Assembly: GCF_018143015.1 (NCBI RefSeq)
Contig: NC_054751.1
Coordinates: 26,828,783 to 26,892,782, forward strand
Source: Lytechinus variegatus
Taxonomy: Eukaryota > Echinodermata > Echinoidea > Temnopleuroida > Toxopneustidae
Direction of reading: 5' to 3'
Length of the DNA stretch: 64,000 bases
Every line of letters starts with the position of its first letter. Position 1 is the first letter of the stretch. Shown here one piece after another: positions 32,169-47,100 of the stretch. The notes below the pieces were generated by a model. The model was not told the origin of the DNA. It saw only the letters and a list, made by a program, of their open reading frames with translations, and ran no database searches. The translations under genes were made by a program, and so were the position numbers.

Positions 32169-35100
32169 GTATGGATTATTTCATTATACATGTATAGTTT
32201 ATCTGTGTATGTTTTTAAAAGAGAAAACTATTTATATGGACGAGAAGAGTATGACAAATTATGAGTCCGTCGCGACTTCCGCAACGGAAACGGTCTCCAC
32301 AGTGAGCCGAAACTCCGCCGTGTTCGGCGGCACGGTTGTTCGGACCTGGTACCCGGTATGATGGGGGGACCATAATTTGCGCACATTTCAAAAATCATCA
32401 TGAAGTTGATTTTCAATCAAAAATTTCTCACAGCTCACACAAAATTAATCAAAATCATGAATGCCAAACGGAAGACAAGATCCTATACTATAGTCAAATT
32501 CGCTTGACGGAATTATCAAGTAGGTCAAGGGTTTCGCTGGTATTTCGCGATCTCAAATTCAAAATTCCACGACGATCGACTTGTGCATGCTCGGCTGAAA
32601 AAGGGTCATAAAAAAGTGTGACCTTTAATTTGCGCACGATCTATTTGCAATGCTTTAGAAAAGAAATCAAACAGACAAAGGTAAGAAAATTGTAGGCCTA
32701 GGCCCTATTAGTATCAGATATTTAAATAGACCAAAAGCTTCAGTCTCTGTATTTTGGTTGTTCCGCTGAACTGCGTTGGCTCCACTCACCATGGGGATTA
32801 CAGTATGATGGGGTGTCCAAACTTCGCGCACTTTTCAAAAATATTCATCAGGCTTAATTTTGTCCACAAATTATTCATAATTTATACAAAACCAATTCAA
32901 GAAATAGTTACCACATTTACGGCAAGATTGTAAACTATAAAATCATGGACGAAAATGTAAAGTAGGTCAAGGGGTTTCGCCGGTATCGCGATCTCAAAAT
33001 TCTATTCCGATCAGCGAATGCGGGCTGTGCTGGAAACTCGTTGAGAAAAAGTGTGACCTAACTTCGCGCACCAAAGCTTTTGTGGAGATTTAAACAAAGA
33101 CTCAAGCTCAAAAAGTGAAATATTTATATCAGATTGATGGCAAAATGCTATGGAATCGGTTAGTACCACATTTAACTCACATTTTTGATGATTTCTGCTT
33201 GTAAAATGGTGATATCGTGATTCTTGTTGCTTTCTTCAAAACAGGCGCTAACGGTGACAAATTTGCCGATCTTTTGCCAATATTTTCATGAATACTGGAC
33301 TAATCCTAAAGAAACTTTCAACGAAGGGTAATTTTAGGTCGCTTTTCACATTGATGATGTCAGATTTTAACGATATTGGCCAGTTTTGGAGATAATGACC
33401 GTCCGCGAAGTTTGGACACGCGCGAAGTTTGGACTCACTGCCATAAAATGTCAGAAATTGTTGAATAAATCCCCAGAAACGACGTTTATTCCTGTCTAAT
33501 ATTTAAAATGCCATAAATTCTGTTGGTATCACATTTTACTTATTTGGAGAATTGGAGACCTCCGCTGGCAAACTGGCGAATTCTTGATGCTTGTCGAGAA
33601 GGTCAAATTTTCTCGGAGCGGATGCAAAAGGTAACAAAATTTGCCGATGTTTTGCCAATATTTTTATTAATAGAGACCTTACCTTCAAGAAAATTACTAT
33701 ATACCCAGTTGTGTATCCGGACGGGTTGTGTGTCCGGACGATCAATTTTAGAATGTCATTTGGAAAAATTTACCAGCGAAGTTTCATCAATTTTTAGTAC
33801 TAAATGTTAGGACATATTATAAAGAACAAAATAGAAAATGATTACAAGTAATGAATTCATATTTTTAGTGTAATCCACAGACAAAAAGAAGGCTTCAAAA
33901 AGATAAAGTGTCCGGACACCCAACCCCCCATCCTACTTGGTAATTTCAAGTTGCTCTTTCTGTTGGTGATATCAGTTTTTCAAAATATTAATTAGGGCCT
34001 AGATATTGAGGTATTCGCCTGTGTGCAAAATTAGGTAAACGTGCAAATTAAGATCACACTACCATACTGACTACTGTTAACCCGTTGCCAACGGGAGCCG
34101 GATATATACGGTTCCCTAAAACTTATTCATGTACGGGAGCCGTATATAGTCGGTTCCCCAAAGGCTATTACTCGCATCCATTTGCAGGCTTTAAAAATAC
34201 AATTTCATACTATGTTTCTGCCTTTTCTGTGTTATAATTACAATGTCCATTAATTAAACTACACATTCCAGAAAGTCATACGTTTTTACCTTTTGTTTCT
34301 ATAGTTTATAAAGCATTATAAAACGAGTTATGCTTCGAAGAGAGTCCAATATTGGCGTACAGTGGGCATTGCCGCGATGGAAGCTTGATTTCAACGATTT
34401 TCAGTTTCGCAGAACCACGTATATACCGTAATCAATAAAAGTGAGGGAAAACAATGGGAGCAGCGAAATGCAACCCAAAACGCACGCAGAGCTGCGTGCG
34501 TGCGCTGATATGATCAACGATAGATTGAAAACGATCGATACTTTATAAGATTGCTTGTGAGGTTTCAAAAAGTCCGGGGTTCGATCCCGGCCGCGGCACC
34601 TATGCCCGTGAGCAAGGCATTTAATCTACAATGCTCTTTTATCCTGCTTTCAAATAAATGAAAATGCTATATGCATTACTGCTATTAGGTGTGCACTTCT
34701 TTAAAAAAAAATGGCGCCGTTGATAAAATATAGGAAGAAGAAAAATCATGGTTTCAGTTTATAACACATCGATTTTTGTTTCCTTCTTTCATTTAGGTGC
34801 ATTATTTTGCCTCTTGAAAATGGCGGTCATAATATTCAACTTCATGAACTGATCAAGCTAGATCAAACTAGAAGAGAGTACACGACTTTAAGTTGATATC
34901 GATTTCTATAATCCTAAACAAAAAGTGTATACAGCTGGCTATTGAGAATACCTCGGATCGTACGTACACTCTATTTTGTTCTAACGATACGGATGTGGTA
35001 ATTGATGGAGGCATGGCCCCCTTTCCTTTGAAAATCACAAAAGGGCATCCAGCGAAGGTCAATAAAGTTGCCACTTACTAACAATGTAAAAGAGTGACTT

Positions 35101-38100
35101 GAAAGGGAAGGATGTACGGATGAATTCACACTTTGTCAGTTTGGTTTAACACCAAAGAGTGATAAACGCCGTGACATAGGCATAATCATGCTAATGAAGA
35201 CTAATATGTGTTATTTACGATGTACAAAGTATATGAAGCATGTTTTATCCATATCAGTAATCTCATATGAATTTTCGAAAAAAAATCTAAGGTTTCCCCA
35301 ATTGATTTTATTCTGATTGAGTATGTTATCGTGGTTTGGTTTGACCTGCATATAAAAAAAAATGTGATGCGATAGGAATCCAGAGCATGGAGTAAATATG
35401 CATTCCATGGATATATTATTCGAGAAGATAGAGGGAATGAAAAGCAGAATATATTAAAATAAAATATTTATGTTTATGTCTGCAAACAGGCCTATAATGC
35501 TTTTCACGGAACAAATGATGTAAGCCGGGTAATGAATAAGTAGAGCGCCTTGATCACAATGTTTAGTGGATATTATATGAATTATTAATCATTATCATCA
35601 TGCGGCTCGTTTTATTTTTTTTAATTGCTTGTTAGAAGGGTGCGAGAAAAACGGCATAAAGCATATTGTGATTCCATATACGTCCATTCAGTTATTTGTT
35701 TCATTTTTGGCCGTACTCCATAGAATATAACAGACGTTCAACTTTGATAAAGATAAATATGAGAAAAAGCAATCAGTACATGAATTGATTAATAAAGACA
35801 ATTAATTAATTAATTAGAGATAATATATATCACTTAATATGAGCTGGAATATGATATTTAGGCAGGCGAGAATGGCCTTTCTATGTATCTCTTTTGAAGC
35901 ACGCTCTTCGTCTTACAGTTCTCTAATTAACTCGTTATATTTGTATTTTCATCGCAGCTCCTATGGATTGTTGGCTACAAGGAAAAAGGAAGTGGAGAAA
36001 TAAAACATAATAATTATTTTAATACATCAAAATTCTGTAAAGGTGAATGTACCGGGTGAGAAATTATATACACTTACGACATTTTAGAATTATACTTTGG
36101 CAATGCAGGTTATTATTTTCAGAGTCCTTTTTCATCTTGACGAAATTGGATATTAAAACAAACTGAACGCAGGAAATAATAATTTCCGAACGGAAAGTTC
36201 CTAAAATGTTAATCAAATCAGATATTGTCCGAAAATTTGACAGTGAGTGTGGCGAAACAAATGAGGGGGGGTTAAATGATGGAATATAATTTATATGCAC
36301 TAGAATAAAAAAAGGGTATAAAATATAGTAATGGTGTAACTTGGGTTGCGATTTCATTGCTGACCTCTATTTCTCCCCCCCCCCCTTTGCTTGTCAGAAA
36401 AAAAGTAAAGAAAAAGTAGCACATTTATAGTCCCCTCCACCAAGAATTCCTTGGTTCACCGCCGATCTCTGACAACTAGATTACCAGCAAAACCGAAAAT
36501 GTCTTTCTGGTCACACTCATTTTTTCCATTTTAAATTGTCCAACATATAATTAAGTTATTTTTCTTGCATTTTCCATGAATTACTAATCATTTGTTGATC
36601 ATTAAATCCTTTGCACATAAATGTCAAGAAAATAACCACACACGTTCTAAACTAGTGAAATAAACTGAGAATTGAGTAAGTTCACAATAAATAAAACGGT
36701 TTGCAGGGACTTATTGTATATTCTTGGATAATGAAAGAAAGGCAGAATGTCTTGTTTTTAATACAATTTTAATTACTAGAATCATTTGATACATAATATT
36801 CATTTTTTTACACAAATACATGGCAACGTCTCCGTTGGATTTTGAATTAAGGAAATAATTTGGAGGTTTTTGTTGAACATTTCTCGACGACGTATAAAAT
36901 CTAGAAATCATTTGAAATTGATTATGGGCCAAATATGCCGGGCACCTATCCTAATGTAGGTTCTATTTTTTAGTATGGGTTGGGCTTGGAGGGCCGGGTT
37001 TGGACATATTTCTGTGATGACGAGAATATACTCAGAAGGGAAAAAAATAGAGAGAGGGCCGGGGGGCACGGAACGGGAGATGAAGAAGAGAGAGAGAGAG
37101 CATAACCCACTTGTCTGCGCAGTGTTGTAGTACATTTTTTTTTCGATTAAAAGCGCCTCGTATGAAATTGAACCCTCTCCCCCCCTGCGTAAGCTACTGA
37201 TTGAATAGAAGGGAAAAAAGTAAAGGGAAAATAGAGGAGAGAGAGAATACAAGTAGAGGTTGACTAGAGGTAAGGGGATTAGAGAAAGTAGAGGGGATGG
37301 CATTCATGACAATAACAATAATATTTTTCAATCGAATTAAACTAATTTTTTTTATTCTTTACATGTAAAATATTCAAATGTTTACATAATATCAATGATA
37401 ACAATTATAAACATTACTATCAACACTAACAATGATAATAACAAATAATAAAAGAAAATATAACAATCGGATAATAATAAAAAATAATAATATTGATAAT
37501 AATAACAACAATGGTTAAGATTATGAATATAATAATGATAAGACAAAGAAAAAGATAAAATAAAAAAGCAGACGAAACAGAAAAAAAGATGAAGGGAGAA
37601 GATAATGGTGATCATGGGGGATGGGGTGGGCTAACTTAAGTAATTGGATGATAAATGATAAATAATCTTCATAATAATTGTCGTATACCACCTATAATCG
37701 AGAAGATTATGATTTCTTGTTCAGAAATTATTACTTGTATGCATATAACGATATTTGAAGATTCATGTTTTGGGGGCATACTTTTAAAAGGAAATATCAT
37801 ATTCTTCATTTTTTTTCATTTTGCATGAAGAGAAAAACAGAGAGAACAAAATTAAGCAAAATAGGACGACGGGAGTAAAAGAATGAGAATAGGTATAAAG
37901 AGAAGATAAGACGACGAAGAAAAAAGGCGAAAAAAAGAAGCACAAGCAAATTCATAACAAGAATAAATAGAAGGGAAATAGAAAGAGAAAACTTAGGAGA
38001 TGGAGGAGGTGTAGGATTACACAATTATCAGTGAAGAAGAAGAAGGAGGAGAAAATGAAAAGGGAGCATTATAAAAAAGGAAGAAAAAAACAAGGAGGAT

Positions 38101-41100
38101 TTCATTTGCAAGAGGAAACAAAGCAAGACTATATCAAGGGAGAAGGGGGGGGTCTATAAATAGGAAGTATAAGAACAAAAAGATGAGACAGAGATCGAAC
38201 AAAAGAAGAAAGGAAATGAGGATGATAAGATAAGAAGAATATCGAAAAAGAAGAATATGAGAAGAAAAGAAATGAGAATAATTTTGATAATAATAAGAAG
38301 ATCGAAAAAGAAGAAAAGGAAGAAGAAAGGAAGGGAGAATATTATGATAATAGTAACATTATGAGAATATTATGATAATAGTAATATCGAAAAAGAAGAA
38401 GTCCAAGAAGAACTTCAAAACCCACATCACCAACAATACATTCTCAAAGAAGTCACTCTGTACGGACATAATTTTTGCACTGGAGCGACAGGTGAGCTCT
38501 GAACTCCGTGCAGCCAAAACAGGAAATGAACTACGCATGCGCGAAAACTATCGATCGATCAATTCACTCATCGTGGATCGCACACACGCTTTTGTAATCA
38601 ACGATCCAGCTCGCACGCACGGAACAATGGAGCTGTTCGAACTTGACATGGCCGGCTGATTAATCTCGTTTGGGGTGTTAGAACCTATTCTACTATGCCG
38701 TCGCGAATGGCTACTGTTAACATAACAACTGCAACAGTACAGTGACACTGAAAAATCTGCTGTTTCAACTTTCGCAGGAGATTTTAACATTTTCAGATTT
38801 TTTAAATTTTAGTCCTGCTAAATTAAGATGGAAGTCTACCACTACCATCATGACCAGCCCAGGCATAAGACTCGTACTTATAGTGCTGGTGCTTCGCATG
38901 ACACTTTACTACAGCATCTATAATGGAGATTACTGCATTATTCCCTTTTTTTGGTGTGGGAAACAGAGCACAATAATGTAAAGTTGTTAATGAAGAATGT
39001 AATCAGCTTACCAGGTTTGTGAAATATGTGATTAAAGAGAAATGCCAGTAGTTGCAGTAAACACTGATTTCATGAGAAAGTCTGTAAAACCAGGCTTAAT
39101 TGTCAGTATATCATCGAGGATCTAGATCTGGTACAGTTACATAAACTGAACTTTTTGAAATCTATAAATCTACACTGAAAATGTTCACACTGAAGATCAC
39201 CAACACAGCTAGGCACACGTGGGACAGTGTATTATTATTGCTGGAATAAAGACCCGACGGAAGTGACCGAATCCGCGCTTATTTCTCAGCAATTACACAA
39301 TTTCTTCCAGAATCCTTTGGCACATATTTTTTATTCATACAAACAGACACTTGGGTGGTCATCATATAAGATTCTGTAAAAAGTCATTTTGAAATCGTTA
39401 CCAGAACTGGAATTTATCTTTAATATCCCAAATTTTTATTCAAAAGAACCGGTGTCATTTTCCAACGATCAAGAGTCTTCATGTTTCTTTTGCAGCTTGA
39501 GCCTTGAGCTAACGAATGCACCAGCCAATCACGTTTGTGTTAGCATTTCAGTTTATGATCAATGAAATGAATTAGAAAGGGTTCTTTGTGTGTGAGATGA
39601 ATGGTAATTTCTGAATTCAGAAATTTGCCTCATTTTTACTCTAGGGCTAAGCCTAAACTCAAATGCAAGAAGATGTTATAATGAAAAACAAAAAAATCAA
39701 GTTCAAAGTTGGATACAAATGCATACAATGCAGTGCAAAGGAACTGTCTGTGTGTTTTCATCTTTCTACATTAAAATTGAAGGATTTTATGCCCACTTTT
39801 TTTAGTTTTGTTAATTTTTTGGTTAAAAATGCAAGCTTTTAAAATTTCTGGGCAGCAACTGCCTACCCCCCCCCCCTTGCTGCGTATGGCCATGAAATGA
39901 TGTTTGATTTTAATTGTAAAATGTAACCCTAAATTTCATGAATGGTGTATTAAAGAATATTTGAAAATTTGGCCCAAAAATATTGTAAAGGTTGGACCAG
40001 AACAAGATTGTAAAAGAAACTGAAATATACCCCTTTCAAAAAGTGTTATATTTTATCATTGTTTTTATTTTGTTTATTTAATTGATTTTTAACAGGCCAA
40101 TGAGAATGCTGGTGGGCTGTTTGGAAATTCTGCTCCTGATCCGAGCCAAGCTGAGGTCAATGTTGTGACGCCTGAACCGGGAGTCTGCATCAAGACTAAA
40201 GATAATTCAGGAAAGAAGGTCTTCATTAATCTGTGTAAAACAACAGAGGTAGGAGGGAATTTGTCATGATTGCTCAACCTTGTATGTGGGGTGTGAGATA
40301 TTTTGTTTTTCAGCTTATCTTCAATTTTTTTGTGTACTTTGTATAGTCTCTTTACAATTTCAGCTATTTTCATTTGTCGTCACTGTCACTCCTGAATGTA
40401 GTAAAGACTGTGTTCGTTTAGAATTAGAAAAGTGCATGAATACGGTAGTGATGATCTGGTTAGACTGAATTTCGTTTTAAGAAAAAAAAAGTATATTAAC
40501 TTCAGATCTGGCAAGGACAGAGGTGTAGTTTTTTTAGCGTGAATAGATGAGAATCTGTACATGCTTTTGATTCGTTGTTATGTTTCTTTTCCAATCCTCA
40601 GGGAAGTTATGATATAAATTCATTGGAAATAATTAGTCTGGATAAAACCTGCTGTACACAATCTAGATTTTCAGGCCAAACCAAACAAATTGGTAATGGT
40701 TAATGAAAATAGAAACATAAATAAAGATACCCATATGTTTCCCTTCTTGTTTATTTTAACTACTACTTGAAGTGTTGAAGGGGGGGGCACTCACATACAT
40801 TGGTTGTACGAGGACATGCCGCTTTGATGACCCCCTTTTTCAGACCTAATTTTCAGTTCTCTAGATACTCTGAATGACAAAAGTTCAGATTAGAAGCCGC
40901 TCCGCCCTGCTCGCAAGACCCCCATTATGAGTCATCTCAGCTCCGTACTTCCCCAGCCCTGCCAACATTTTCAAGGGAGAGCACCGCATGCGACTTTGCA
41001 CACACGGCTTCACTAGTAACCACTCCATGCATGGCTAGCGCATGCACAGCACTAGCATGCGCCGTATCTAAAGTGCCACGATCCTTTACGTTCCGTAGAC

Positions 41101-44100
41101 CAGTTTTTCATACTGCTCGGTATATATTTAGTTCCCAAGACCCCTTAATTTACCCTTATATGAAAGTTTTAACAATTGGGAATGATATGTACTGGTCTAG
41201 TACATATTTCACTTTGGGTGTAAATTTATTGATTGACTTCTAGAAGGTTACATTTTACCTGTTGCAGTCTGAGTCTGCATATATTTGCACAGGAATGAGT
41301 GTTATACATGTAGCGTGAGGCGTATCAATGAGCTCAGCAGAATTATTAGAATATTAATATGCAGCACAATAGTAGAAGTGCATACCATTATCCTAGCTTT
41401 AGCATGACTATCCTGATAAGGTCCCTAAGCATTCAACAAATTTCTTCCTACCTGCTTCCCAAATCAAACTGGGTTGAGAGTGGCAAAGGTATTTGAACGC
41501 CTATTTTTCTACTATTTTTCAAATAGATGCCTGCCCCTCAGGACATTACTGATTCTGAGCTTGTCAAACTCCTGGACTCGGATGAGATAAGTGACTACAG
41601 AGTTCCACTTAGTATTGGAGAGCCTCATGCTGAAATAGATAATTGTGAGTAGTGGACACCAGTGTGGCGAGAGTCCAGGGGTGTGAGAGTTCAGATTTTT
41701 ATCTGATTTCAGAATTTTTTGTTTAGATTTTCAGCTGAATTTCAGCTTGTATTTGACTTTCCTCTGTACAAAAAGTATGGGAGCTCTTTCTATATCAGAC
41801 TTTTTCAATGCTCTTAAGCTTTTTTCAGATCTTTTTATTTGTGACCACTCACACCCCTGGGCGAGACATTCGTGTTCAGTGCATTTAAATATGCAGACTT
41901 TAGATGTCATACTTACCTTTAATAAGTCATCTTGTAGGCCACACCGTTACAGTGAGGTAAATGTGCAGTAGAAATGATTGTGTGGCATGGTAAAGGAGGT
42001 CCCATGGAACCAAATGGAAACCCATGTTTGACAGTTCTCTCTTAAAATACAGAAGTTAAATTCTTAAAATCAAATTCTAGACAGGTTTGGAATGGAATAT
42101 GCCATTTAAAAAATGGGCAGACCCATGGCATCACCCTACATTCTTTTCATTTGCTCAGTTAGTTTTATTAAATTACAAAATATAAATGTTGTGTTGAAAA
42201 TATCATCATGATCAGGTATATAAAGTAGTATGATATATTATACTGGGAATGTGATACTTCATTTATTAACATGGTTAAATTGCCAATATGGAGTATGAAA
42301 ACAGGGTAGGAATTAATTATTTATTTAAAATGGCTATTTTGTTTACAGTCTTGAGGCCAACTTATTGGGGTTCTTGTATTGGCATGTTTTTTGTCCCAAA
42401 AGATATGAACATTAGACTTTTATATGTAGACTCATATTTACTAGACTTCCATATTAGGTCTACAATAGAAAGTATGAAATGACGATAATTCTGTCAAATA
42501 TCTGGCAGAATAGGGGTGATTTTAAATGAACTTGGTCACCCTAATGAGGTTAAATGGTATTCTGCAGCATTTTGGGCTACAATCACGCCAGAATCGTTCC
42601 CCGCCCTGGGTTATTTTGTACACTGTATGAAAGCATGACAGCTTTCCAGTGTGTGGTATATGTATGTAATTGAGAGTGATTCAATGTGATTCCACTCATG
42701 TGTTGAGATGCACACTTTTGCCTCTCTATCGTTACACAGCCGGGAAAGGATGCACTGCATATGATGTCATGATCAACAACGAGTTCTTTGAGAAAGTGGA
42801 AAAGAACAACCTTTTCAAGGGATTCCTCATGTCTGTAGTCTTTGAAGGATTGGAACAGAAATATAACATTCTGTTGAACAGAGGTCAGTATTTTAGTCAG
42901 GATAGTTTCACCCGGGGGGGGGGGGGGGTAATTTCTCTGCCCAAATTTGTGTGATTTTAACTTAAGCAAAAAGAAAGGGAGGAAAAATGGTTACCCTTGA
43001 CAATGGGGGGGGGGGTGCACAACAGCATCTGGATCTGGATGGAGTATGTCCTGTCTACCCCTCCCCCCTGTGTAATGTTGATGTCAACTTTCGTTCTTTT
43101 TTATTTTTGAAGCAAGTGTTTTTTTTACTATTTCTGACTTTGTAAATTAGAGTTTTAAATGAAATTCAGTCTATCTAAAAAGTTTATGAGTAAAGAGTAA
43201 ATAATTAATATGACAGAAATTGCAAATTTCTGGAATATGCCAAGCTGAATAGAAATCGGTTACTTTCAATTTGCATCATTCATAATTATCTGGAGAGTAA
43301 CACTTTCTCATGGACATAACTTTTAACCATGTACAATTCAGTCAAGATTATTAGAAATACAATCATAAGTAAAAATATGACAAAATATTTTGCAACACTG
43401 TTGGTGTTCCATATTCCTGTTGTCATTAAAGTCATTCATATATAAATGAATAGCTTTATGAAATACTCTTCTTGAGTTGTTGAGAAAGGCAGCATCACTT
43501 TCTTGGGCCAAGTTGCACAAAGCTTAGCATGTGATCACAGTGCTTGGTTATGTACCACCAAATGCAGGTGCAGATCCAGGGGGGGGGGTTGGGCACAGTG
43601 CCCCACCCCCTTTTGAGGAGAAAAATACAAATTTGTAATGCAAAAATGCCATTGAAACCAAGATTTTTTTTTGCATGTCAAGTTTTTTTTTGGTACGAAA
43701 TATCCTTAATTTGTGGTTGAAAACCTTTTTTTGGGGGGGGGCTTGTAAAAATTTTTCGAAAAAAGATTGCCCCCCCCCCTTTTGGAAAATTCTGGATCCG
43801 CCCCTGATCAAATATAACAGTCAACAGCACAATCAATCGCCCATGTTTTTGTAACTGCTTATATGAATAGAATGGTCCCAGATGAAGAAGAGGAAATGCC
43901 TTGGGACACTCCATCAGCATCACCTGCGTACCAAGTCAAAACCTCGCATCCTAGACATGGGACCAACTGCAGTGGATGAAGATAGTCACCAAACCAGTCG
44001 CCAAGAAAGTCAATTAAAATCAAAGCCACTCATTTCAGAGGTGAGAGTGATATTGACACCGAATGAATCCTACAACACAGCAAATGCATTGAAAATTCAC

Positions 44101-47100
44101 TTAAAGGGATGGTCTGGGCTGAAAGTATTTATAGATTAATAGAGTAGAATTCACTGAGCAAAATGCTGAAAATTTCATCAAAATCGGATAAAAAATAACA
44201 AAGTTATTTTAAAGGTCAAGTCCACCTCAGAAAAATTTTGATTTGAATCAATAGAGAAAAATCAGACAAGCACAAATAATGAAATATTTAACATAGATTT
44301 ACATTTACTGTATTAATATCTAGTCTAGAAAGTAATGCATTTGCCTCATTACCATGGATTTTCATTTTCTTCCTTCTTAAAGGAAAAGTCCACCCCAACA
44401 AAAAAAATGATTTGAATAAAAAGAGAAAAATCCAACAAGCACAACACTGAAAATTTCATAAAAATCGGATTTAAAATAAGAGAGTTAAGACATCTTAACA
44501 TTTTGCTTAATTTCACAAAACAGTTATATGCACATCCTGGTAGGTACATGCAAATGAGGAGACTGATGACGTCATCCACTCACTATTTCTTTTGTGTTTT
44601 ATTACATGAAATATGAAATATTCTAATTTTCCTTTCATTGACAAGTAAAACAGTGATTAATCTGAACATGTGGAATTAGCATTGTTTAAAACTGTATGGT
44701 TCAGTCAAGTTGGTCCCTATGGTAAAATCTGTACAAAATGAAATATTGTATATTATTCAAACAATAAAAAAAAAGAAATACTGAGTCATGGACATCATCA
44801 ACTGACTCGTTTGCATGTAACTGGCTCATTCATATAACTATTTTGTTAAAAATGAGCGAAACTTTAAAATGCCATAACTTTCTTACTTTACATCCGATTT
44901 TGATGAAATTTTCAGTGTTATGCTTGTTGAATTTTTCTCTTTTTATTCATATCAAGTTTTTGTTGGGGTGGACTTGTCCTTTAAGCAATATTTTGTGATA
45001 ACAGTCGTCATGAATATTCATTAGGTGGGCTGATGATGTCACATCTCCACTTGTTCTTTTCTATTTTATTATATGAAATTAGGTTTATTCAAATTTTTCC
45101 CTCCAAGAACTAGAAAAATTGGATTGACAACTGATTTAGTGCATTAGATATTTATTGCTACAACTTATTTCATTATAAGGGAGTCATATTATTCACACAG
45201 GTATGAAAAAATTTGAATAAACCTAATTTCATATAATGAAATACAAAAGAACAAGTGGAGATGTGACATCATCAGCCCACCTAATGAATATTCATGACGA
45301 CTCTTTTCACAAAATATTGCTAAACTTTAAAATTCAATAACTTTAGTATTTGTTATCCAACTTTGATGAAATTTTCAGCATTTTGCTCAGCGAATTCTAC
45401 TCTATGTAGTAAGATAAAAATATTTTCAACCCGGACCATCCCTTTAATTCACAATGAAATCTTTGTCAAGGGTCGGTGACTCGGAATAGCAGATTCCTCG
45501 AATTCTCAGAGCAGATAAAAAATGAATTATGATTATCACCATAATCCTGTATACCATATACGTTTCAATACACTCACATAAGGGGGGTTCGCTGACACTT
45601 CATATCATTACCATAATTATATTATTTTTTGATATACATGTACTCTTCTCAATTTAAATCAAAATTACATCTGTGTACATGTATTACCACTCTCATACTT
45701 CTCTATTCTGTCTTCATCTTCCCCCACCCTCTTTCCCTACTCTATTGGATCCCCCTTTCCCCTTATCTCTACACTCCGGTCACCCTTTCCTTAATCTGTC
45801 AAATTAAGTGTTTGTATTTGTGAATAATATATTTATAATGTTCGATTGCTCTACCATGTTATCATTTTATTGTTATATTTTGTAAATCCAATGCAATTCA
45901 GTCTAAATGGCTGCGATATGTGGATAAAACCTTCAAACAAACAAAAAATCGCACATACGTCGTTAGTCTGGAGTCACCGACAAAACTGCTTTTTTGATTC
46001 ACTGACCTCAACACAGACTTCATTGTCATGAAGGGCATTAGACACTAGATTCTCTACCAGGGGACCGTTTCATCAACATTTTTATCTGACAAGTTGTCAG
46101 ATCTGACATGTTTCCTTGATTCTGATTGGCTGAGAGGCACTGTTACTATAGTAACTGTCAGATAAAATGGGACTTGTCGGATAAAACGTCCGACAAGTCC
46201 TTTCTTGAAACGCTCCCCAGGACGGGCCTGTGTAGCTGTTGCAAATCTCGCTATCTACTCACAAATGTATGGATAGCAGGATGTAGAGAGTTGCGAGTAT
46301 AATATTACCTTGGGCCTGTTCTTCAAAGCTTGGAGATTGATCTTACAGTCGATGTGCACAACATGATGATCAATGCAATCTATTGTGAAATGCTGCCTGT
46401 GATGAATCAAAGTGCAAAGCTTTGTGTTATATTGGACCCTCGTTTTCATCGTTAAGGTTTGCACAAGACATTTCAAAGACAATCATAGGAAAGAAAAGTG
46501 GAAACAAGATTTTATCTTAAGTTTGATGTTTCACTTCATGACCTTGAATCGATCCTAATTTTCTGTTTAATTCCTTGGCCCGCTCATGTTGTTTATGTAC
46601 TACTTCTAAACTTCTTGAAAGCAGTCATGTAGTTAAGAATCACACTTCTTGAGAGTAAAGCTCAGCGCACACTAAACGATCCGACTTTGAAATGATTTTT
46701 TAACTAAATTTCACTTTTAATTATATTTGAAAGTTCCAAGAAGTAGAATCATTTTATTTGAAGTACAGCAAAATGCTGGGAATTCTAAAATCAAAATTTG
46801 TTTTTTCTTGAAGCCTTGTGTTAGGAGTAAAGTCAAAATTGGTTTCACGCCACACCTGACGATGACGTCATTGTGATTTGGATTTGAATTTGTTCCTACA
46901 GGGAAGCTCGAAATGGACTGGAATTTTGATTTTCAATATTCATCCCACTATTCAGAACTGTGATCGTTCAGATTTTATAGGTTACAATGATTATATCAAG
47001 TGCCATTATAATTTCTTTGAAAATCAGATCGCAATGGATCTTGCAGTGTGCGCTGATCTTAATACATCCTTATATTGGGAAATGGAAGTCAAGATTTGGG

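Noticed and set aside
37382..38024. Minus-strand frames rich in Leu, Phe and Ser suggesting membrane proteins
   Set aside because: They are translations of purine-rich and AAT-rich simple sequence.
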